Positions 1 through 7,998 of a stretch of DNA of 64,000 nt are shown piece after piece. Position numbers and translations under genes: made by a program. Below the pieces are notes generated by a model, which saw only the letters and a list, made by a program, of their open reading frames with translations, did not search any database and was not told the origin of the DNA. Location: positions 1-64,000 of the forward strand of contig NZ_FQVB01000025.1 in the NCBI RefSeq assembly GCF_900129305.1, given 5' to 3'. Source of the DNA: Desulfacinum infernum DSM 9756. Its GTDB lineage: Bacteria; Desulfobacterota; Syntrophobacteria; Syntrophobacterales; DSM-9756. The stretch's first letter is position 1; every line of letters starts with the position of its first letter.

Positions 1-182
1 AGGATCTCTTCAATGCGATTTGCTAATCCTTTTAATTGTTTGGGCTCGAGGTCCAGCTTTCCCAAATTGAGAAGAGTCCTCTGCCTAGGCCCCTTGGGAG
101 TCCTGTAGGACTCGACCAACTGGTGGTAGAAGTAGGTGGTTCCCGTTTGGTGATCTTTTTTTCTGACTCGTCGAATGAACAT
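1..182 (-). CDS. IS1634-type transposase, N-terminal fragment cut by the window edge
   Basis: The minus strand opens with ATG at 180-182 and reads without a stop to base 1, giving about 60 residues. The start MFIRRVRKK, then YFYHQLVESYRTPKG and RQRTLLNLG, is the conserved beginning of IS1634/IS4-group DDE transposases, which cut and paste their own element. The catalytic region lies outside the window. The gene points away from the truncated kinase at 346, so the outer end of the insertion sequence should lie between 183 and 346. The family call is from remembered motifs; the fragment is too short to name the element. Confidence 0.8.
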   Translation of the reverse strand, partial: MFIRRVRKKDHQTGTTYFYHQLVESYRTPKGPRQRTLLNLGKLDLEPKQLKGLANRIEEI

Positions 183-345
183 AGTAGCAGGACATTAGCA
201 TGAGGAGGGAAGGCGAGTCAATGCGGGCTGCCCTTTTTCTACCACTACACCGAATTTTCGGGGCCTCATCAACGACCTTTCAGATAGTTAGATGAGCAAA
301 ATCGGTACACTGTCGCACTATGCAGCATATAGATGACAAACTTGG
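183..345. mobile_element. Terminal non-coding part of the IS and its junction with the chromosome
   Basis: No gene is visible between the transposase start and the kinase frame. The kinase frame is closed by an in-frame TGA at 334-336, so foreign sequence meets the old gene at or before this point. The terminal inverted repeat and the target duplication cannot be defined because the other IS end lies outside the window. Confidence 0.5.
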
Positions 346-1509
346 GTGAAGGCGCCGGAAGGGGAAGGACGCCCGGAGATTGCGGTCCGACGCCTTCGAA
401 ACGCTCTGGGACCGGAGCCTCCCATGCTGGTCCTTCTTTCCGAGGGGCGGCTCCGCCGGGTCCGGGACATCCTTCGGGCAGGGGCCGACGACTACTGGAT
501 TCCTCCGTTGGAGGGCGCCCCCTTTGCCACGCGGCTCCAGTTGCTTCTGGATTGGCAGGAATCGGGACGGGGCGCCCGGAGAACCACCACCTGCGAAGAC
601 GAACCCCACTGGCTCCGCGTGTGCCGGCGGGGGCTGCGCCGGATCCGCGATTCCCTTTCCCTGTCCCGGGATGCGCAGCGGCCGGAGGCGGCGGAATCCG
701 CCCGGTACCTGGGCCGGTGGGAAAAGGTGCGCCGGCTGGGATTTGGAAGCTTCGGGGAGGTCTGGCTCGTTCAGGAAAAGGACGGTGCCCGGGTGGCCGT
801 GGCCAAAGTGCCTCACGAAGAGAAGATGAACCGGAAGTTTCTCATGGAGGCGGCGATCCTGCGGCGGCTGGCCGGGCATCCCAACGCGGTGGCGATCCTG
901 GAAGTGATCAAGGTGGGCGGGAAGGTGGTGTTGATCCAGGAGTACGTTTCGGGAAGCACCCTGCAGGAGCTCCTGGACGCCGGGCTGGACCCTCAGGCCA
1001 AGGAGAACCTGTATATCCAACTGCTGGACGTGATGGCCTACGCGCATCGCCGCCATGTGATGCACCGGGACATCAAGCCGGAAAACATCCTGGTGACCCC
1101 GGCGGGGACCTTGAAGCTTCTCGATTTCGGAACCGCCAAGGACGTGACCCGCCGGTCCATCAGCAGCACGGTGATCGGATCCCGTCCCTACATGGCCCCG
1201 GAACAGATCCTGGGCCGGAGCCGTCAGGCCAGCGATGTGTGGGCGTTGGGCGTCGTGCTTTATGCCCTGGCCACGGAATACCTTCCGTTCTATTCGGAAA
1301 ACGAAAAGGAACTGATGGACCTGATCCTGGAGTGTCCGCCGGAACCCCCCCGGGAACTGGAGCCGGATCTTCCCTCGGAGTTGGAAAAGATCATCCTCCG
1401 CTGTCTCGAAAAGGACTGGCAGAAACGCTACGCCCATGCAGAAGAGTTGCGGCAGGCCCTCATGGAGGCGTTTCCCGACTTCGGATCGGGCCACGTCCTT
1501 TCGTCGTAA
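346..1509 (+). CDS. Receiver-like domain fused to Ser/Thr protein kinase, 5' end lost to an IS
   Basis: A Hanks-type kinase domain runs from about residue 127. It has the glycine loop LGFGSFGEV, the ATP lysine in VAVAKV (about 155), HRDIKPENIL (about 241), DFGTAK (about 260) and MAPEQ (about 284), so all catalytic landmarks are intact. Residues 1-70 look like the second half of a response-regulator receiver (LVLLSEGRL, then AGADDYW); the first half, with the acidic pocket and phospho-Asp, is absent. The GTG at 346 is simply the first start after an in-frame stop and has no good ribosome site. I infer that the upstream IS removed the 5' part, leaving a remnant that may not be expressed. Confidence 0.75.
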   Translation: MKAPEGEGRPEIAVRRLRNALGPEPPMLVLLSEGRLRRVRDILRAGADDYWIPPLEGAPFATRLQLLLDWQESGRGARRTTTCEDEPHWLRVCRRGLRRIRDSLSLSRDAQRPEAAESARYLGRWEKVRRLGFGSFGEVWLVQEKDGARVAVAKVPHEEKMNRKFLMEAAILRRLAGHPNAVAILEVIKVGGKVVLIQEYVSGSTLQELLDAGLDPQAKENLYIQLLDVMAYAHRRHVMHRDIKPENILVTPAGTLKLLDFGTAKDVTRRSISSTVIGSRPYMAPEQILGRSRQASDVWALGVVLYALATEYLPFYSENEKELMDLILECPPEPPRELEPDLPSELEKIILRCLEKDWQKRYAHAEELRQALMEAFPDFGSGHVLSS

Positions 1510-1553
1510 GGCGTCAATCGTAAGGCGTCAGGCGGCGTGGTCCCGCCTCTGCT

Positions 1554-1573
1554 CCCCCTTTTCCAAAAGGGGG
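1554..1573. repeat. Perfect 9-bp inverted repeat downstream of the kinase
   Basis: CCCCCTTTT and AAAAGGGGG are separated by two bases, between the convergent kinase and GNAT genes. It could act as a weak bidirectional terminator, but there is no clean T tract. A related C/T-rich patch lies near 13040. Confidence 0.4.
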
Positions 1574-1620
1574 CCAGGGGGATTCCCCCTTAATCCTCCA
1601 ATCCTTCAATCCTAGAATCC

Positions 1621-2184
1621 TTAATTCTTCGACCATCGGGGATCGTAGTGGGCGGTCACGTCGCAGACCATGATGAGGATGTCCACGTTCCGTTGGTGGA
1701 TGTCCTTGACCAGACCCTCGATGACCGCTTTGCAGCCGAACCCGGCATTGCGGAAGGCCCGGATCGCCCCCACCGAATCCAGGGGGATTTCGGCCCAGAG
1801 CTTTTCCAGGCCGATTTCCGATGCCAGCTCCACCACCTCGTTGAGCATCATGGTGGCCAGTCCCCGGTTCTGGTACTTGGGAGACACCACGGTGCGCACT
1901 TCCCCGATGTGGCGCTTCCATCCATAGGGGATGCGGTGCAGGGTCACATCGGCGGCCACTTCTTCGTCGACCCAGGCCAGCAGGGGGATCACCCGGCTGT
2001 AGTCCAGTTCCTGCACCCAGTGGTGCACCACCTCCGGATCGCGCACATTGTGTCGGATGTAGAGGAGCAGTTCGTCGGGGAGGCCCTGGAAGAAGGCGAA
2101 CAGGGCCGCCTCGTCTTCCACCGTCATGGGGCGGATGGTCACCTTCGTTCCGTCCTTGAGCCGGGCTTCTTTGCTTCCGAACAT
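1621..2184 (-). CDS. GNAT-family N-acetyltransferase
   Basis: A 187-residue protein that would move an acetyl group from acetyl-CoA to an unknown amine. The N-terminus (RPMTVEDEAALFAFF) and the acetyl-CoA binding stretch TVVSPKYQNRGLATMML, about residues 98-114, are the GNAT hallmark Q/R-x-x-G-x-G/A region. The ATG at 2182-2184 has an AAAGGAG site seven bases upstream; a longer in-frame reading upstream is only the shadow of the helicase. It is the last gene of a minus-strand group with the phosphoesterase and helicase, about 50 bp after the phosphoesterase. The substrate is unknown. Similar stand-alone GNATs may modify proteins, but nothing here shows that. Confidence 0.8.
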   Translation of the reverse strand: MFGSKEARLKDGTKVTIRPMTVEDEAALFAFFQGLPDELLLYIRHNVRDPEVVHHWVQELDYSRVIPLLAWVDEEVAADVTLHRIPYGWKRHIGEVRTVVSPKYQNRGLATMMLNEVVELASEIGLEKLWAEIPLDSVGAIRAFRNAGFGCKAVIEGLVKDIHQRNVDILIMVCDVTAHYDPRWSKN

Positions 2185-2234
2185 GGCTGCTCCTTTCTCC
2201 ATAAGCGGTTGAAAGGCTTTCCTCCCACGGACTC

Positions 2235-2984
2235 CTAGATTCCGTCTTCCAGGCGAAGAGCCAGGTATTCGGGCAACCCGGCGCGGCGGATCTTTCGCTG
2301 CGCCGCCGCCACGTCGTATTCCACCGCTCGGAAGGTCACGGACGGGCGCTCCGTATCGAAGATCAGGAAGTGGGCCCGACGATCCTTTTGCCGGGGCTGT
2401 CCCACGCTGCCGGGATTGATGATGTACATGAGCTCCGGATCCAGCTCCATCTCCCGGGAGGAGATGTCCTGGGCCGTCACCTTGCCCCGTTGGTCCCGCA
2501 CCCACAGCCTCTGCACGTGGGTGTGTCCGTGAAAGCAGATGCGCACCTGGGGGAATTTCTTCCGGAGCAGGTTGAAGATCCGCTTGGCCTGAAAGACGGT
2601 GAGGATGTAGGAGTGGGGAGTTTCCGGCGTGCCGTGACACAAGAGAACGCGTTGGTCCATCACCTGGTAGAGCGGCAGGGAGTACAGGTGGGACACGTGA
2701 GCGGAATGGAGCCTCGTGAGGGTATAGAGGAGGGCCTCGTGGGCCAGGACGTTGAAGGATTGGGCGATCTGCGGATCCACGGCCGCCAGGTCGTGGTTTC
2801 CCTGGACACCCACGGCGTTCCGGTCCCTCAGCATGTCCATGCATTGGTCGGGATCCGCGTTGTAGCCCACCAGGTCGCCCAGGTGCCAGACGGCGTCCAC
2901 CCCCTCCCGGCGCGCCGCCTCCAGGACCGCCGTCAGGGCCTCCATGTTGCCGTGGATGTCGGAAAGCACGGCCGCTCGAGCCAC
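2235..2984 (-). CDS. Calcineurin-like metallophosphoesterase
   Basis: A 249-residue cytoplasmic enzyme with the complete metal-binding set of the calcineurin-like superfamily: DIHGN near residue 9, GDLVGYNADPD, GNHD, then CHGTPE and HGHTH. These bind two metal ions and hydrolyse phosphomonoesters or phosphodiesters; the layout is that of YfcE/MJ0936-type enzymes. Start is GTG (2982-2984) preceded by GGGAG. It begins only 12 bp after the helicase stop, so the two are probably co-transcribed. The substrate cannot be told from sequence. Confidence 0.82.
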   Translation of the reverse strand: MARAAVLSDIHGNMEALTAVLEAARREGVDAVWHLGDLVGYNADPDQCMDMLRDRNAVGVQGNHDLAAVDPQIAQSFNVLAHEALLYTLTRLHSAHVSHLYSLPLYQVMDQRVLLCHGTPETPHSYILTVFQAKRIFNLLRKKFPQVRICFHGHTHVQRLWVRDQRGKVTAQDISSREMELDPELMYIINPGSVGQPRQKDRRAHFLIFDTERPSVTFRAVEYDVAAAQRKIRRAGLPEYLALRLEDGI

Positions 2985-2996
2985 GATCCCGCTCCC

Positions 2997-5711
2997 TCAC
3001 ACCACCAGCACCGGTTCCCGCAGGATCCGGTCGATGGCCTCCCGGGCCGAAGCGGCCAGTTCCGGGTGGCTTTCCGCAAGGGATTCCACCTGGCGCAGGT
3101 GGTCCGCGGTACGCAGCATCACCATGGCCAGATCCCCTTCGTCGATTCCCGTTAGATTCTTGACCACCTCCCAGGACTCCCCCTTCGCCCAGTGGTAGAC
3201 GACCACCACTGTCCAGAAGGGAAGGGCGGGTGTTTCGAACCCTTCCTGACTCAACTTTTCCCGGAGACGATGGAGGGTTTTCATCATGGCGAAATAGGGT
3301 GTGGCCAGGTCCGGGTATTTCCAAATGAGGGCCGACAATTGCGACTCGCCCGGGCGATCGCGGTCCATGACGAACGGAGCGATGAGAGCGGCCAGGAGCG
3401 CCGGGTCCTTCTCGGGAAAGACCCGCCGGCGGATGCCTTCCGAGACGAGAAGCGGCTGGTCCAGGCGAAGCTTGGAGGCCCACAGTCCGTCCGACGTGAG
3501 ATGCCCTTCTTCGGTCACGTAGCCCTCTTCCTTCAGGATGCGGAAGTGGTGTTGGAAGGAGCGCCACAAGGCTTCCTGGACCGACTGGATCTCCACGCGG
3601 TGGGCGAAGTAGCGCTGCACCAGCCGGGCAAAAGGATGCTTGGACGCCTTGTGGCAGGGCCCGAAGAGCTCGCAGCCCGTGCAGGGCAGCTGGGCCTTGC
3701 GCAGGGCGGTCTCGGCCAGGGTTCGCGTGGCCGACTGAAGGGCTTCGGGTCTTTCCACCGCGGAACCTTCCCCGAAAAGCGATCGGTAGCCCTCCCGCCG
3801 GCAATGTTCCATCAGATCCTGCCATCCCTTCTTGTCGTGGCGGTCCGGCAGGGAGGCCACCTTCCGGCCGATGTCCCGGATCTGGCGGGTTCGGACTCCG
3901 TGGGTGCGCACGGTGCCCCGGGACCACTGGAGCGGCGGCTGGAGCCGGACCGCCTCCACTTCCGGGGCGTCTTTTCCCGCAGGTTCGACCACCACGTAGA
4001 GCGTGCCGCGGCGGTTGAGAAAAAGTCGTCCCGGGGTGAGCAGACCCTGGGTGGACCATTCCAGGGCCTGCTTCCGGGCCAGTTTTTTGGCCTTTCTCTG
4101 TTCTTCCTGCAGGCGCATGAAGCGGGGCCGCACCTCGGCCAGGACGTCCATGGATCCACAGGCCATGTGGGGCTCCCACCGGGTCAGTTCCTGCTGAAAG
4201 GATCGGACCAGATCCCGAACGTGTTCCTCGCGGCTCAGGTTCTGATACGTGGCCAGGCTGCGGGCGAAAAGGGTTCGGATCTCCTCGGGTTCATGGGACA
4301 AGAGCAGGTTCAGGACCATGGAGAAATTCACCCGGATCTGGCTTTGGATGGCGTCCGGCGGGGAGCGGAGCAGATCGTGGATCAGCTCGGCCTTCTGGTA
4401 CCGGCCGGGAACGACCAACACGAAGCCGATCTCGTCCATGCCCCGGCGTCCCGCCCGCCCGGTCATCTGGAGCAGATCCGTGGCGGAAAGGTCCACGAAC
4501 TCCCGGCCGTTGAATCGATCGCTTTGGGGAACCACCACGGTTCGGGCCGGAAAGTTGACCCCGGCGGCCACGGTGGAAGTGGAGAAGATGGCCTCCAGGT
4601 AGCCTTCCTGCATGAGTTTTTCCAGCAGCAGCTTCCAGTGGGGCAGCTGTCCGGCGTGGTGAGCTCCCACCCGGCTTCTTCGCAGGATGGAGAGGTGTTT
4701 GTGGGTCTTGAGAAACGGCCACTGATCCAGTAGTTCCCGGAGGCGGCGGTCGAAATCGGCCCGTCTCTTGATCGCCGATTTCGGCACCGGCGGGCACAGG
4801 CCGATGGCCCGTTCGCAGTCCGCCCTGGACTTGAGAAAGAAGATGGCCGGCAGCAGGTCCGCCTGGCGAAGGGCCTCCAGGATGCGGGCGATGTCCGGAA
4901 AGTCCCTTCGTGAGAACTGGCGGGGATCCAAATCCCGGATGGGTCGGAAGAGGCCTCCCTTGCCGCCCAGCGGCGTCAGATCCCCGTGGGGGAACAGAAA
5001 GAGCGGGTAGAGTGGGACGGGTCTTTCCGTGGCGGCCACCCACAGGCATGGGGATTGCCTCAGCCATAGGAGCCAGTCGCAGATCTGCTGCGCGTTTCGG
5101 ATGGTGGCTGACAAAAGGAGCAGCCGAACTCGTGCGGGAAGGTAGATGAGCACCTCTTCCCAGACCACCCCCCGGTCCGGGTCGCCCAGGTAGTGGGCTT
5201 CGTCCATCACCACCAGATCCACGGCCAGATCTTCTCCCCGGTGCATGGCATCGTAGAGCTGATTTCTCAGGATCTCCGTGGTTCCCACGATGATCGGCGC
5301 GTCGGGGTTTTCCTTTCGGTCGCCCGTTAGAATCCCCACGTTTTCCGGACCGAAAAGGGCGGAAAATTCTTCCAGCTTGGCGTTGGAAAGGGCCTTGAGG
5401 GGCGAGGCGTACCAGCTGCGGCCTCCCTTGCGAAACACTTCCCGGATGGCCTCGATGGCGATATAGGTCTTTCCCGCACCGGTGGGAGCGGTCACCAGCA
5501 CGTCATGCCGGCGGACCTTTTCGATGGCCTCCACCTGGAAGGGATCGGGCACAAACGGGCGGGGTTCCGGAACCCCGATGCGGTCCAAGACCTTTCGCAC
5601 CTTGGGGCTGATCTTGAGGCGGAATGTGTCCTGTCTCGATGGGTCTTTCGGAGGGGTCTTCTTTCGAGGGCCCCCGTGTCGGCGGCGCATCACACGCGTC
5701 GTTGTCTTCAA
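2997..5711 (-). CDS. Ski2-like DEAD/DEAH-box RNA/DNA helicase
   Basis: A 904-residue superfamily 2 helicase. It has Walker A APTGAGKT (about residue 78), DEAH in VMDEAHYLGD, motif III LLSAT, and motif VI QMTGRAGRRG, the form typical of Ski2/Mtr4-like enzymes. A Cys cluster with the spacing CTGCELFGPC lies in the C-terminal third and may bind metal. The first possible start is TTG at 5711; an in-frame ATG at 5690 is an alternative, and neither has a strong ribosome site. It is the first gene of the helicase-phosphoesterase-GNAT group. It probably acts in RNA turnover or DNA repair, but no direct context settles this. Confidence 0.8.
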   Translation of the reverse strand: MKTTTRVMRRRHGGPRKKTPPKDPSRQDTFRLKISPKVRKVLDRIGVPEPRPFVPDPFQVEAIEKVRRHDVLVTAPTGAGKTYIAIEAIREVFRKGGRSWYASPLKALSNAKLEEFSALFGPENVGILTGDRKENPDAPIIVGTTEILRNQLYDAMHRGEDLAVDLVVMDEAHYLGDPDRGVVWEEVLIYLPARVRLLLLSATIRNAQQICDWLLWLRQSPCLWVAATERPVPLYPLFLFPHGDLTPLGGKGGLFRPIRDLDPRQFSRRDFPDIARILEALRQADLLPAIFFLKSRADCERAIGLCPPVPKSAIKRRADFDRRLRELLDQWPFLKTHKHLSILRRSRVGAHHAGQLPHWKLLLEKLMQEGYLEAIFSTSTVAAGVNFPARTVVVPQSDRFNGREFVDLSATDLLQMTGRAGRRGMDEIGFVLVVPGRYQKAELIHDLLRSPPDAIQSQIRVNFSMVLNLLLSHEPEEIRTLFARSLATYQNLSREEHVRDLVRSFQQELTRWEPHMACGSMDVLAEVRPRFMRLQEEQRKAKKLARKQALEWSTQGLLTPGRLFLNRRGTLYVVVEPAGKDAPEVEAVRLQPPLQWSRGTVRTHGVRTRQIRDIGRKVASLPDRHDKKGWQDLMEHCRREGYRSLFGEGSAVERPEALQSATRTLAETALRKAQLPCTGCELFGPCHKASKHPFARLVQRYFAHRVEIQSVQEALWRSFQHHFRILKEEGYVTEEGHLTSDGLWASKLRLDQPLLVSEGIRRRVFPEKDPALLAALIAPFVMDRDRPGESQLSALIWKYPDLATPYFAMMKTLHRLREKLSQEGFETPALPFWTVVVVYHWAKGESWEVVKNLTGIDEGDLAMVMLRTADHLRQVESLAESHPELAASAREAIDRILREPVLVV

Positions 5712-5882
5712 GTGAGGTTTGACTCCCTGGCTTTTAGATGGCGTTATGGATGGTCAGGTCATCCGCATCGTTGTATGGCTAACATGCCCGGGCGGCGACT
5801 TCAAGCGGAGAGGACCGAGGGGACGGATCCCTTTCAATCGGCATCCGGGGAGCTTGTGCGAAGGCGCTCCAGATGGCCGCGA

Positions 5883-6008
5883 TTTTCGTGGCCCAGCCCT
5901 TCAGGGCCGCGGTGGAATCGTCACGTCCGGCGGGCTATCGTGTGTTGGCGGTCACTTCATCGGGGTGGGATGGGCCTTTCCGCAGGGCTGAAGCCCTGCG
6001 GCTACGAA
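5883..6008 (+). repeat. REPIN-like repeat, family A copy 1
   Basis: This fills the 385-bp gap between the divergent helicase and thioesterase. It opens with a hairpin after CGTGGCCC (degenerate GTAG) and closes with GCAGGGCTGAAGCCCTGC followed by GGCTACGAA. The two hairpins face each other about 100 bp apart. The whole unit matches four other copies (21175, 24550 inverted, 37151, 46970). The rest of the gap shows no gene. Confidence 0.75.
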
Positions 6009-6096
6009 GAGACCGGAAACGCCTTGGCCTCCGGAATGGGGGGCATTCTCGATCAAGCTCCCGGAGATCGTCGGGTGTTCAAAAACGGAGGCGAAC

Positions 6097-6543
6097 ATGG
6101 AAGAACTGGCGGTGCACGGGCCCTGGTTTCATCATAGCCTGCGGGTTCCCTTGTACGAGGTGGATCTGGGCCAGGGCGTCTATCACGGGAATTACTTTCA
6201 CCTATTCGAGCTGGGCCGGGAGGCCTTCTTCAGAAGGCTGGGGTTCCCCTACAGGCGGCTCATGGAGCAAGGGCTTCACCTCACGGTGGCAGAACTTCAA
6301 TGCACCTACCTCAAGCCGCTGCACTACGACGATCGGATCCAGGTGGGCATCGGCATTGTGCGAAGGGGACGCCGCAGCCTCTCGCTGGCTCACACCGTTG
6401 ACCGGATCCTTGAGGACGAGAGCCGGGAGACGACCACCCGGGCGGTGCTGCACCTGGTGTGTGTGGGAAGGTCCGGCCCCATGCCGTTGCCCGACGCCTT
6501 GGCGGAAGTGCTGTCGCGGTGGATGGAGGGCCGGATTCCCTGA
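6097..6543 (+). CDS. YbgC/4HBT-type acyl-CoA thioesterase
   Basis: A 148-residue hot-dog fold enzyme expected to hydrolyse acyl-CoA thioesters in the cytoplasm. The active-site region VDLGQGVYHGNYFHLFELGR (about residues 23-42) is the YbgC/4HBT signature, with the catalytic acid at the usual Asp position. The ATG at 6097 has CGGAGG seven bases upstream. It stands alone between two repeat-filled gaps. YbgC relatives often sit with tol-pal genes; here they do not, so its physiological substrate is open. Confidence 0.8.
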   Translation: MEELAVHGPWFHHSLRVPLYEVDLGQGVYHGNYFHLFELGREAFFRRLGFPYRRLMEQGLHLTVAELQCTYLKPLHYDDRIQVGIGIVRRGRRSLSLAHTVDRILEDESRETTTRAVLHLVCVGRSGPMPLPDALAEVLSRWMEGRIP

Positions 6544-6639
6544 TCGCACCCGTTCATCGCCGCTCCGGATCGCGGCCAGGGCCGCTCCTGCAAGGGAAGA
6601 GACGCATTGGCGTCTATTGGCGTTCATCCGCGGTTTTTT

Positions 6640-6775
6640 TCGCATGAACCCCGTGAAGGGGAGCCCGTGGCAACGAAGGATGAGGCGCACCGTTGGGAAG
6701 CAGACCCCTGTAGGGGCGAATGATTATTCGCCCCTACATGCCGCGCGCACGAACGCAACGAGCTCGCGTTTCACA
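6640..6775 (-). repeat. Palindromic intergenic repeat, family D copy 1
   Basis: Contains the near-perfect palindrome GTAGGGGCGAAT-GATT-ATTCGCCCCTAC at 6711-6738. Flanking sequence on both sides matches, in inverse orientation, 33289-33425. The interval 6544-6639 before it shows nothing recognisable apart from a short match to the start of family B in antisense. Confidence 0.65.
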
Positions 6776-6782
6776 TCAAACT

Positions 6783-6995
6783 GATATGAAAGAGAACCGC
6801 GAATGAACGTAAATAGACGCAAATATGAAAGACTGGTATGTCGGAGCGGCGAAAGCCGCGATGAGAGTGGGCGGCCATTCAACAAGCCCGGTCACACAAA
6901 GCAAATCGCGCCTTGCGGCGCTCCCACAAAGGGCCCTTGACCCGGCCCACTCCTTCATCCATGCGGGGTGGCAGAAGGGGAGCCATGACTTGTTG
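6783..6995 (+). repeat. Composite intergenic repeat, family B copy 1
   Basis: Begins GAAAGAGAACCGCGAATGAA, carries a GGAGCGGCGAAAGCCGCG hairpin facing a CGCGCCTTGCGGCGCTCCCA hairpin, and ends with CATCCATGCGGGGTGG and AGGGGAGCCATGACT. The same order of parts recurs at 10719 and 30364. It is non-coding. Confidence 0.7.
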
Positions 6996-7031
6996 GGTAG
7001 GGGCGGGGCCCCGTTCAGGCCGTTGTGGGGG

Positions 7032-7781
7032 TCACGGAGTGGCGGAGGCCAGCTCATAGCGTCGGATCTTGGGATCCGGCTGCAGGGTGGCCACCACCAT
7101 GAAGAGCTTCTCCCGGAGGCCCAACTTGGCCGCCAGTTTCTTGGGGATTTCCAATTCCTGAACCTGGCAGGGCTGCTTTCGGAGCAGCCTGTCGCTTCCG
7201 TCATAAAGCAGCACATGGAACCGGCGATTCATGAGGTCCTGGGATCCGCTCAGCAGGTACTGGACCACCAGGACGGCTCCGTCGCCCTTGAGTTTCATCC
7301 ATTCGGAAAATTCGCCTTTCGGGTGCACCGTGGTCCGGTACAGGCGCACCGAAGCCGCCACGGCCGGGGACCGTTCCGTCCCGCCCAGGAGAAGTGCGGC
7401 TTCCTCAGGGGACAAGGCCTCCAAGTCGGCCTGGGGCACAGCCTGGCGGACCAGCTGGACCATCGCCTCTTCTTCCTTGGTCCCTGCGTCCACATACAAG
7501 TCCGCCCGGGGGGTTGTCTCGTCCAAGGACATTTCCCGGCTCGCCAAGACCTCTTCGATCCGGGCGACCTGCGTCTTGGGAATCCCCGCAACTCCCCCCG
7601 GAATCTCAAAAAAGATCGTGGCTCCCTTCTCCCAGCAGTAGGGGACCTCTACCCGGTTTCCGTCCTTGAAGGTGATGCGGAAGGTGGCCGCCTCGGCATG
7701 CACGGCCCCGGCGAGACAAAGCGCCATGATCAAACAAGACGTGCCCAACCAAAGCATCCCCGTTCGTCTCAGCCCCTTCAT
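7032..7781 (-). CDS. Hypothetical exported protein
   Basis: A 249-residue protein of unknown function. Residues 1-29 form a classical signal peptide (basic start MKGLRR, hydrophobic core, cleavage after AVHA), so the mature protein should be periplasmic. The mature N-terminus has beta-rich segments such as ATFRITFKDGNRVEVPYCW, a pattern seen in small SH3-like exported proteins. The ATG at 7781 is preceded by AAGGAGGCAG; the frame extends further upstream without support. It diverges from the DEAD-box helicase at 7999 and ends in a repeat-filled gap. There is one Cys near the N-terminus and one near residue 214. Confidence 0.65.
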   Translation of the reverse strand: MKGLRRTGMLWLGTSCLIMALCLAGAVHAEAATFRITFKDGNRVEVPYCWEKGATIFFEIPGGVAGIPKTQVARIEEVLASREMSLDETTPRADLYVDAGTKEEEAMVQLVRQAVPQADLEALSPEEAALLLGGTERSPAVAASVRLYRTTVHPKGEFSEWMKLKGDGAVLVVQYLLSGSQDLMNRRFHVLLYDGSDRLLRKQPCQVQELEIPKKLAAKLGLREKLFMVVATLQPDPKIRRYELASATP

Positions 7782-7998
7782 GGATCCTGCCTCCTTCCTG
7801 TTGTCATGGGCCGCCCCCGCGTGTCCCGATCCCTGACCATGCGGGCCCATTTGCCGTATCATCCTTATTTTGCTATAGACAGTTTCACTTTTTGCGAATA
7901 TGGACCTGAGTGTGCCAAATTCGGATCAAAAGGCCAACCTCAATGTGTAATAGGTCATCCGATACCATCCTTTCACCTTAACGGAGGAACACAAACGA

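Noticed and set aside
1621-4179. 852-codon minus-strand open frame covering GNAT and upstream DNA
   Set aside because: Only the last 187 codons look like a protein family. The rest is Gly/Pro/Arg-rich shadow of the helicase and phosphoesterase genes; the start at 2184 has a ribosome site.
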